5,291 bases of DNA from contig JAGWKW010000102.1 in NCBI GenBank assembly GCA_028865155.1, positions 1 through 5,291 on the forward strand, in the 5' to 3' direction. Under the pieces are notes generated by a model. The model worked only from the letters and a program-made list of their open reading frames with translations. It was not told where the DNA came from and searched no databases. Shown piece after piece: positions 1 through 5,291 of this stretch. Origin of the DNA: Alphaproteobacteria bacterium (GTDB lineage Bacteria > Pseudomonadota > Alphaproteobacteria > UBA9219). A program made the translations under genes and the position numbers. Positions within the stretch are counted from its first letter, which is position 1; each line of letters starts with the position of its first letter.

Positions 1-1071
1 TCGACCGACAGCCAGGTACAAGGGAAAACGCTGATCGCCGACGCGCAGACGCTGGCCAACACCGTCACCAATATCGCCTCGCAAATCGGGACATTGCGCG
101 CCAATGTCGAAACCGATATGTCGACGACGGTCTCGACGCTCAACACCGACCTTGCCCAGGTGCAGACCCTGAACAACCAGATCGCAGACGCGCTGGCCCA
201 CAACCAGTCGACCGGCGACCTTCAAGATCAACGCGACCAGCTGGTCAACTCCATCGCCGCGATCACCAACGTCACGGTCATGCAGCGCGCCAACGGCGGC
301 ATCGCGCTTTATACCTCGACCGGGGGGCCATTGCTCGACGGGCAGGCGCAAACGTTCAGCGTCAGCGGCGACACCGTCGTCAACGCCGCGGGCGCCGATA
401 TCAGCAGCACCCTGGTCGGCGGCAGCCTGCAGGCCCAGATCAATTTTTTATCCTCGAACACGAGCAGCACGGACAACGGCACCGGCGTCATCGCCAAGCT
501 GACCTCGCAGCTGCAGGGGTTCGTCAGCCTGTTCACGAACACGGCGTCGGGCGGCTTTGCCGACACCTATAACAGCGCGACCACAGCAAGCGGCGAGCTG
601 GCATCGAAGTTTTTCACCGTTTCGCTTGACGGCAGCGGAAACCCGGATCTTTCGACCTTCGCGGTCAATTCCGCACTTGTCAACGGAACTTCGTCCATCA
701 AATCGGCGGCAGCGAGCGCGATTGCCAATACCTTCACCGCCACCAACCTGGCCATCGACACGACGGCGTCGCCCAATGTGACCAGCAGCACGTTTTCGGC
801 CGGGGGGCTGACGGCCGTGAACCAGACCTATTCCGGCATCGCCAGTTCGATCCTGTCCTATTTCCAGCAGGCGGCGAATGCCGTCAAAACCTCGGCCTCC
901 ACGGCGGCGACGCAGCAATCCTATTACCAGAGCACTCTGTCGAGCGAGACCGGCGTCAATACCGATACCGAGCTTGTCAACCTGACCACCTGGCAAAACA
1001 GCTATGCCGCATCGGCGCATGTCATATCGACGATCAAGGCGATGTTCCAGACACTCGAGAACATGGTGTAG
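1..1071 (+). CDS. flgK: Flagellar hook-filament junction protein FlgK (HAP1), 3' part
   Basis: FlgK is the first of two junction proteins joining the flagellar hook to the filament; it is exported through the flagellar type III apparatus and assembles outside the cell. The reading frame is open from base 1, so the N-terminus lies outside the window and 356 codons plus the stop remain. Early codons form the long D1 helix, followed by the family hallmark DLQDQRDQL at 217-243. A beta-rich middle region contains GGIALYTSTGGPLLDG (295-342). The last ~35 residues are the C-terminal coiled-coil helix of axial proteins, with ELVNLTTWQNSYAASAHVI and the end TLENMV. The first start-like codon in the frame (TTG at 94) is internal to the D1 helix and is not the true start. 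The product is low in lysine and rich in Ser/Thr/Ala, as expected for an exported axial protein. flgL follows after 2 nt, consistent with translational coupling. Identity is secure; the length and start of the whole protein are unknown. Confidence 0.93.
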   Translation, partial: STDSQVQGKTLIADAQTLANTVTNIASQIGTLRANVETDMSTTVSTLNTDLAQVQTLNNQIADALAHNQSTGDLQDQRDQLVNSIAAITNVTVMQRANGGIALYTSTGGPLLDGQAQTFSVSGDTVVNAAGADISSTLVGGSLQAQINFLSSNTSSTDNGTGVIAKLTSQLQGFVSLFTNTASGGFADTYNSATTASGELASKFFTVSLDGSGNPDLSTFAVNSALVNGTSSIKSAAASAIANTFTATNLAIDTTASPNVTSSTFSAGGLTAVNQTYSGIASSILSYFQQAANAVKTSASTAATQQSYYQSTLSSETGVNTDTELVNLTTWQNSYAASAHVISTIKAMFQTLENMV

Positions 1072-1073
1072 CC

Positions 1074-2282
1074 ATGACCGTATCCAATATCAGCAATTTA
1101 AGCCTGACCCAGGCGCTGATCGCCACACTGAACGGCCAGTCCGCGACGCTGGGCGACCTCAGCACGCAGCTCGCGACCCAGCAGAAGCATACCGACCTGA
1201 CCGATTACGCGCCGACCGACGCGCTGAATCTCGTCAACCTGAAGGCCAGCGCGACGCAAAGCCAGGCCTATATCAACGTCATCGATACCGTGCAGGCGCG
1301 GCTTTCGGGTTATGACACGACGATGACCGATATGGAATCGGTCGTTTCACAGGCCCAACAGCTTGTCACCGGCAACCAGAGCTACAATCCGGCCACCGCC
1401 GCGAGCCTTGCCGCGACCGCCGAAAATTATCTCAAATCGGTCAATATCGATTTGAACCAGCAAATCAGCGGACGGTATATTTATGCGGGTTCCCGCTATA
1501 CCACCGCACCGGTCGCCGACCTGACAACGCTGGCGACGGCGCCTTCTTCGACGATCGTGCCCGCCACAGGGCTGCCCAATTATGACAGCGCTTATACAGC
1601 GCCAACGCTGACGACATCGGCGACGAGCAATTCGGTCACGATCGGCGGCACCGTCTCGACACCGCAGCAGGTTTCAGTTACCGTCAATAACGGCACGAGC
1701 GATACGACCTATACCTATACCGTGCAGGCATCTGATACGACCTCTACCGTCGCCGCCGGGCTTGCCGCGCTGATTCCCGGCGCAAGCAGTACGGGCCCGA
1801 CGCTTAATCTCGGTGTCGGCACGACGGTGACGTCGACCGTAGCCGCCATGACAAGCACGGCCGCCTATGCGACCGACAGCGCGGCGATCGCCGCCGGATA
1901 TAACGTAACCTATGGCGTCACGAGCAACGACAAGGCGTTCCAGGAGCTGGTTCAAGGGCTGCGTTTCCTGTACACCGCGGCCAATTCCGGCAATGCCGCG
2001 ACCTACAGCACCGACATCAAGCAGGCGGAAAGCCTGTTGACTTCAGCGTTGACCGATATACAGGCCGTGCATACGACGGTCGCCAACAATATCAATACGC
2101 TGACCAACGAAAAAAATTTGCAGAATACGGCGATCACCAGCCTGACCAATCAGGTCGATGATATCCAGAACGTCAACATAACCCAGGTCAGCGCCGAAAT
2201 CACCGCGCTGCAAACCATTCTTCAGGCGTCCTATACGGTGACGGGCGCCATCGAAAAATTATCTATCGCCAGCTACCTATAG
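1074..2282 (+). CDS. flgL: Flagellar hook-filament junction protein FlgL (HAP3), flagellin-like
   Basis: FlgL is the second junction protein, sitting between FlgK and the first flagellin subunits; it is exported by the flagellar type III system. The 402-residue product has flagellin-type ends. The N-terminal D0/D1 helices (about 1-130) include TDYAPTDALNLVNLKA, in the place of the usual PSDDP segment, and IDTVQARLSGYDT. The conserved turn ISGRYIYAGSRYTTAPV lies at 131-147. The C-terminal D1/D0 helices (about 287-402) end EKLSIASYL. Between them, roughly 176-255 is a beta-rich Thr/Ser-rich insert containing SVTIGGTVSTPQQVSVTVN and TYTYTVQASDTTSTVAAGL. By my reading there is no Lys or Arg between R141 and K287. 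The ATG is 2 nt after the flgK stop with only a weak Shine-Dalgarno, so coupled translation is likely. The alternative, flagellin itself, is less likely because of the position directly after flgK and the weak match in the N-terminal helix. Confidence 0.92.
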   Translation: MTVSNISNLSLTQALIATLNGQSATLGDLSTQLATQQKHTDLTDYAPTDALNLVNLKASATQSQAYINVIDTVQARLSGYDTTMTDMESVVSQAQQLVTGNQSYNPATAASLAATAENYLKSVNIDLNQQISGRYIYAGSRYTTAPVADLTTLATAPSSTIVPATGLPNYDSAYTAPTLTTSATSNSVTIGGTVSTPQQVSVTVNNGTSDTTYTYTVQASDTTSTVAAGLAALIPGASSTGPTLNLGVGTTVTSTVAAMTSTAAYATDSAAIAAGYNVTYGVTSNDKAFQELVQGLRFLYTAANSGNAATYSTDIKQAESLLTSALTDIQAVHTTVANNINTLTNEKNLQNTAITSLTNQVDDIQNVNITQVSAEITALQTILQASYTVTGAIEKLSIASYL

Positions 2283-2285
2283 GAG
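2281..2285 (+). promoter_or_regulatory. Ribosome binding site for the methyltransferase-like gene
   Basis: AGGAG sits 6 nt before the ATG at 2292 and overlaps the flgL stop codon (TAG at 2280-2282). It supports 2292 as the start and suggests that ribosomes finishing flgL can reinitiate. A second purine-rich stretch, AAGGATGGAG at 2315-2324, lies 9 nt before an in-frame ATG at 2334, so the shorter start cannot be excluded. Confidence 0.7.
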
Positions 2286-2291
2286 ATTAAA

Positions 2292-3836
2292 ATGACCCAC
2301 ATGCCCACTATAAAAAGGATGGAGACCTCCGCCATGAAACCGCAATCGACCTTCAGCCCCGTTTCGTTGCGCTACATCGCGGCCCTGCGCGGCCACAAAC
2401 CCAAAAAGGTCAATGCGGATTTCACCTATGCCGAGGCCGCCTGCCGGTCGCCGGAACAGTTGATCTGCCTTGCCGCCAGCAACCCCGAAGGGCGTTTTTA
2501 CGGTTTCGTCGCCGACGACAATGCGCGCAGGCACGGCGAAGAACAAGCCGCGCAGCGTGGCGTCTTCAACGCCATCTTCTTGACCGGCGCGCCGTCGCAA
2601 ATTCTGGCGCGGATCGGAAACGGTGCGGCCCTGCCCCCGATGCTCGATTACCTGTGCTGCGACGAAAGCGTCGAAGCCCTGCCGGCGGACGAACGCGCCG
2701 CCCTGTTCGACCTGGCGCAAAAGCGCCTGAACGACGGCGGGTTGTTCGCGACATCTTACCGGGCCTATGGCCATGACGGCGGCGCGCTGCGCTTTCTCGC
2801 CCATGAAATGGCGCCGGAAATGGATGCCGAGCAGAAACTCGAATTCCTGCTTGAACTCAAAAAGCTTGGTGCGGCATGGCTTGCGCGGCATCCCGACACC
2901 GATGCGGCGCTGAAAGCCGCGATCGCCAAGGGCGATGCCGATGCTTTCCTGTCCCCTTATGCCGCCGAACCTGCGCCTTCGGCCACGTTCGACACGCTGG
3001 TGGCCATGGGATCGCGCGGCCTGGCCTATGCGGGCGACGCGCTTTTGACCTCGAATTATGTCGAGCTCGCGGTTCCGACGGAAGCGCAGGAGCTTGTCGT
3101 CAAGTGCCGCAACCATATGCTGTACGAACCGATCAAGGACCTTGCGCTCGACCGCATGGTGCGTTCAGACATCTGGGTCAAGGCGCCGTTCGATATGACC
3201 GGCGAGCTGGCCGAGCTTTTCGGCGGTTTCGCCTATGGCATTACCGTGCCGCGCGAAGACATCCCGCCCGCCTTCGCCGCGCAGGGCAAGGTTATCGATT
3301 TGTCCGCGCCGCTTTACGACAGGCTGATCGGCCTGATGACGACGCTGCCGATGGGCATTGGCGATTTCCTGTCTCATCCAGACGGCCAGAGCGAAGACCC
3401 GGCCAAAATCGTCGAGGCGATCAACATTCTTGTCGCTTGCGGCGTCGCCAGCCCGATGCGCGGCCTGCGCGATTTGCGCGGCCAGCACAATATTGGCAAT
3501 GTCGCGCAGCCGCGCCTGCTCGGCAACTTCAACCGCTACCTCGACAAAACGAATGTTGGCGAAGCGGATATATGGCTGGCATCCCCGGTCATGGGCTGCG
3601 GCATTGAGGTTTCGCCGCGCGATGCGCTGGTCATGCAGGCGCTGAACCGCGCCGGGCTTGCCAATTCGGTTTCGGCGCTGATGCCTGAACTACGCCGTAT
3701 CGCCGAAACGCCCGATGCCAAAACCTTGTTGCCCGAAGGCGCGCCGACGGCGGAAGGGGCACAGAAGCTCATCCAGGACACGGTCGGGAAATCGCTGCCG
3801 CAATGGTACGCCTATGGCTTGCTGGAGGCGGCCTGA
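2292..3836 (+). CDS. Methyltransferase-regulatory-domain protein with degenerate SAM-binding site
   Basis: The 514-residue product resembles proteins with a class I methyltransferase domain followed by the predicted methyltransferase regulatory domain (Pfam PF10119), the architecture of Rickettsia protein-lysine methyltransferases that modify outer-membrane protein B. Residues ~40-165 follow the methyltransferase fold: LAASNPEGRFYGF at 60-72 matches the usual motif I/II spacing, and LDYLCCDESVEALPADERAAL plus LNDGGLFATSYRAY (118-159) match the later strands and helices. The regulatory domain covers about 195-300, with VAMGSRGLAYAGDALLTSNY and the end RSDIWVKA; a C-terminal module follows to 514. 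The glycines of motif I (ELGCGxG in relatives) are replaced: the segment at 46-54 reads YAEAACRSP. The acidic residue after strand 2 appears to be V73. I therefore expect no SAM binding. An in-frame ATG at 2334 (residue 15) is a plausible alternative start, since the conserved region begins near residue 20. The gene lies between flgL and a glycosyltransferase gene; a role with flagellar proteins is inferred only from that. Confidence 0.8.
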   Translation: MTHMPTIKRMETSAMKPQSTFSPVSLRYIAALRGHKPKKVNADFTYAEAACRSPEQLICLAASNPEGRFYGFVADDNARRHGEEQAAQRGVFNAIFLTGAPSQILARIGNGAALPPMLDYLCCDESVEALPADERAALFDLAQKRLNDGGLFATSYRAYGHDGGALRFLAHEMAPEMDAEQKLEFLLELKKLGAAWLARHPDTDAALKAAIAKGDADAFLSPYAAEPAPSATFDTLVAMGSRGLAYAGDALLTSNYVELAVPTEAQELVVKCRNHMLYEPIKDLALDRMVRSDIWVKAPFDMTGELAELFGGFAYGITVPREDIPPAFAAQGKVIDLSAPLYDRLIGLMTTLPMGIGDFLSHPDGQSEDPAKIVEAINILVACGVASPMRGLRDLRGQHNIGNVAQPRLLGNFNRYLDKTNVGEADIWLASPVMGCGIEVSPRDALVMQALNRAGLANSVSALMPELRRIAETPDAKTLLPEGAPTAEGAQKLIQDTVGKSLPQWYAYGLLEAA

Positions 3837-5291
3837 CGACGGATATCGCGACGCAACTTGAAGAAGCTGCGCGGCGTCACTCCCAAGGTGACGCCGCAGG
3901 TGCGCTTGCGCTTTATCGCGGCATCCTTGCGCAATCGCCGCGCGAGCCCGAAGCCCTTTTGGGCATGGGCGTCATCGCAAAACAGGCGGGCAATGCCGAC
4001 CTTGCGCTAAAGCTTATCCGGGCCGCCATCGCGGCCCGACAGGATTATGCCGCGGCATGGGTCGATCTGAGCCTCGTCCTGCGCGAGACGGGAAGCCGCG
4101 CCGAGGCCGAAGAAGCAGCGCGCATCGCCGCGCAATGCAACCCCAGTCTGCCGGGGGCATGGGATGCGCTGGGCCTCGCCCTGAAAGATTCTGGCTCCTA
4201 TGCCGAAGCAGCGTCCTGTTTCGAACGCGCTATCGACTGGCAGCCCGACGATGCGCACATTTATGGCAATTATGCCGCGCTGCTGTTCGCGATGGGCGAT
4301 TTGCACGGCGCGTGTTTAGCCGGGTGCAAGGCCGAGCATGCCGATCCGCAATGGCCGCCGATGATTTTAGGCAATAGCCTGCGCGCAATGGGCTATCCGG
4401 AACTGGCGGCGCGGCGTTTTGCGCAGACGCGCCGCTTGCAGCCCGGTTTCGCCGAAGCCGCCGTCAGCGAGGCCATGGCGCGCCTGCAAATGGGCGATAT
4501 GGAGCAGGGCTGGGCGTTATGGGAACAGCGGCCCGATTTGGCCGACGAAAAACTCGCCGTGCTGCCTTTATGGAACGGCGATAAAAATATGCGGATTATC
4601 GTCTATGAAGATCAGGGCATGGGCGATGCGCTGCATTTTGCCCGTTATATCCCATGGCTGTGCGAACGGACGGATATCGCAACCTTGCAGTTGGCTGCAC
4701 CGTTGCGCGCCTTGTTCGCGGAAAATTTTCCCGACATACCGGTTATCGCCGCCGATGCGGCCCTGCCCGCCGCCGATGCGCGGTGCCGTTTGTCGAGCCT
4801 GTCTTTCTTTGCCGCGACGCGGATCGATACGATTCCGTCCGCGCCCTACCTGACGGCATCCGAAGACAGGCGGCGCGTATGGAAGGAAAGGCTTCAGCCT
4901 ATTGCCGCGCCGCGCATCGGGCTGGTCTGGGCCGGCAATGCGCGTTTTCATAACGATGGCGCGCGTTCACTGCCATTCGATATGCTGCACATTTTGCTGG
5001 ATAAAGGCATGAAGCATTTCGTATCGCTGCAGAAAGAGCGCAGTGAAATGGCAGCATCGGCCGATTTGTTCGATGCTGCGTCGATGCTTCAAGATTTCGC
5101 CGATACCGCTGCGCTGATTTCCGAGCTCGACCTCGTCATTACGGTCGATACGGCCGTGGCGCATCTGGCCGGCGCGCTGGGTAAGCCTGCCTGGATATTG
5201 TTGCCGTTCGATGCCGACTGGCGCTGGCTTCTGGGGCGCGAAGACAGCCCGTGGTACGCCTCCGCGCGTTTATTCAGGCAAAACAAACCGC
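3803..5291 (+). CDS. TPR-repeat protein with C-terminal GT9-like glycosyltransferase domain, 3'-truncated by window edge
   Basis: The frame is open to the window end (496 codons plus one base from ATG 3803). Residues ~15-260 are about six or seven degenerate tetratricopeptide repeats; the clearest is AWDALGLALKDSGSYAEAAS. Repeats of this type bind protein partners. A GT-B, GT9/heptosyltransferase-like domain follows, with YEDQGMGDALHFARY (268-282), LVWAGNARFHNDGARSLP (374-391), and DFADTAALISELDLVITVDT (431-450) leading into AVAHLAGALGKPAW with H454, then DWRW and SPWY near the end. No signal peptide or membrane segment is visible, so it is probably cytosolic. Relatives usually end a few dozen residues after LFRQ, so little is missing. 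Caulobacter FlmG, a TPR-glycosyltransferase acting on flagellins, is a known analogue in layout; sugar and acceptor here are unknown. ATG 3803 is the first canonical start but lacks a good Shine-Dalgarno and overlaps the upstream gene by 34 nt. CTG at 3833, after GGAGG, gives a more family-like N-terminus, M-TTDIATQLEEAARRH. Confidence 0.88.
   Translation, partial: MVRLWLAGGGLTTDIATQLEEAARRHSQGDAAGALALYRGILAQSPREPEALLGMGVIAKQAGNADLALKLIRAAIAARQDYAAAWVDLSLVLRETGSRAEAEEAARIAAQCNPSLPGAWDALGLALKDSGSYAEAASCFERAIDWQPDDAHIYGNYAALLFAMGDLHGACLAGCKAEHADPQWPPMILGNSLRAMGYPELAARRFAQTRRLQPGFAEAAVSEAMARLQMGDMEQGWALWEQRPDLADEKLAVLPLWNGDKNMRIIVYEDQGMGDALHFARYIPWLCERTDIATLQLAAPLRALFAENFPDIPVIAADAALPAADARCRLSSLSFFAATRIDTIPSAPYLTASEDRRRVWKERLQPIAAPRIGLVWAGNARFHNDGARSLPFDMLHILLDKGMKHFVSLQKERSEMAASADLFDAASMLQDFADTAALISELDLVITVDTAVAHLAGALGKPAWILLPFDADWRWLLGREDSPWYASARLFRQNKP
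3824..3828 (+). promoter_or_regulatory. Strong Shine-Dalgarno (GGAGG) before a probable CTG start
   Basis: GGAGG lies inside the last codons of the methyltransferase-like gene, 4 nt before CTG at 3833-3835, which overlaps that gene's stop as CTGA. No ATG, GTG or TTG in the glycosyltransferase frame falls within reach downstream of it; the next in-frame codons are ACG, ACG, GAT. It may drive non-AUG initiation of the glycosyltransferase gene. It could also be chance, because gaggcggcc is an ordinary coding sequence for Glu-Ala-Ala. Confidence 0.5.
3871..3897 (+). repeat. Perfect 10-bp inverted repeat (stem-loop) at the start of the glycosyltransferase gene
   Basis: GCGGCGTCAC (3871-3880) and GTGACGCCGC (3888-3897) are exact reverse complements separated by the 7-nt loop TCCCAAG. 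The stem is GC-rich and starts 34 nt after the stop codon of the upstream gene, within the first TPR-coding codons of the next. No T-tract follows, so it is not a typical Rho-independent terminator. It may affect mRNA stability or translation between the two genes, or be a by-product of codon choice. Confidence 0.6.
4019..4038 (+). repeat. 8-bp inverted repeat inside the TPR-coding region
   Basis: CGGGCCGC (4019-4026) and GCGGCCCG (4031-4038) are exact reverse complements around the loop CATC. It codes for Arg-Ala-Ala-Ile-Ala-Ala-Arg in the TPR region. GC-rich Ala/Arg codons readily generate such palindromes, and no T-tract follows, so a function is doubtful. Confidence 0.4.

Noticed and set aside
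599..614. TGGCATCGAAGTTTTT, resembling a sigma-54 promoter, which would suit a flagellar gene
   Set aside because: The -12 GC is missing, the site lies deep inside flgK, and no gene starts just downstream.
448..1020. Minus-strand open frame (190 codons) opposite flgK
   Set aside because: It is Arg/Gly-rich low-complexity translation antisense to conserved FlgK coding sequence, with no domain or plausible start context.
2277..3116. Long minus-strand open frame (279 codons) opposite the methyltransferase-like gene
   Set aside because: Its translation is Arg/Gly/Gln-rich with no recognisable domain, and it lies entirely antisense to a gene with clear family similarity; it is a by-product of GC-rich codon bias.
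2876..3607. Plus-strand open frame of 243 codons in another frame of the methyltransferase-like gene
   Set aside because: It is Arg- and Ala-rich, without family resemblance, and the frame carrying the regulatory-domain similarity runs through the whole stretch.
3871..3897. Rho-independent terminator after the methyltransferase-like gene
   Set aside because: The stem is strong but no T-tract follows, and the TPR coding frame runs through it.
4743..4786. Short direct repeat gccgccgatgcg, seen twice
   Set aside because: It encodes repeated Ala-Ala-Asp-Ala in a loop-like region and is explained by codon bias; there is no sign of a tandem array.
4057..4953. Several open frames on both strands between 4057 and 4953
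   Set aside because: They are shadows of the TPR-glycosyltransferase frame, which is continuous without any frameshift from 3803 to the window end and carries the recognisable motifs.

Overview
The window looks like a flagellar locus from an alphaproteobacterium. The support is a GC-rich composition, flgK followed directly by flgL, a FlgL of the divergent alphaproteobacterial flagellin-like type, and a downstream TPR-glycosyltransferase of the kind common in alphaproteobacterial flagellar regions. I cannot place it to genus. All four genes are on the plus strand, packed with 2-9 nt gaps or a short overlap, and read as one transcriptional unit that enters and leaves the window.

Layout: 1-1071 is the 3' part of flgK (hook-filament junction protein 1). 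1074-2282 is a complete flgL (junction protein 2) carrying a Thr/Ser-rich central insert. 2292-3836 is a full-length protein of the methyltransferase plus 'methyltransferase regulatory domain' family, related by architecture to the Rickettsia protein-lysine methyltransferases; its S-adenosylmethionine-binding motifs appear to be destroyed. 3803 (or more likely 3833) to 5291 is a tetratricopeptide-repeat protein with a C-terminal GT-B, GT9-like glycosyltransferase domain. It runs off the right edge and probably lacks only its last few dozen residues.

FlgK and FlgL form the junction between hook and filament. The two downstream genes look like a protein-modification pair: a TPR module that could recognise a flagellar substrate fused to a sugar transferase (the layout known for Caulobacter FlmG), and a methyltransferase-fold protein that probably cannot methylate but may still bind substrate or partner. 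That the pair modifies flagellin or the junction proteins is inference from gene order and domain content.

The points most worth a second look are the apparent pseudo-methyltransferase, a probable CTG start for the glycosyltransferase preceded by GGAGG, a perfect 10-bp stem-loop just inside that gene, and the Lys/Arg-free insert of FlgL. No RNA genes, mobile elements, CRISPR arrays or convincing terminators were seen, and no stretch of 300 bases lacks a gene.
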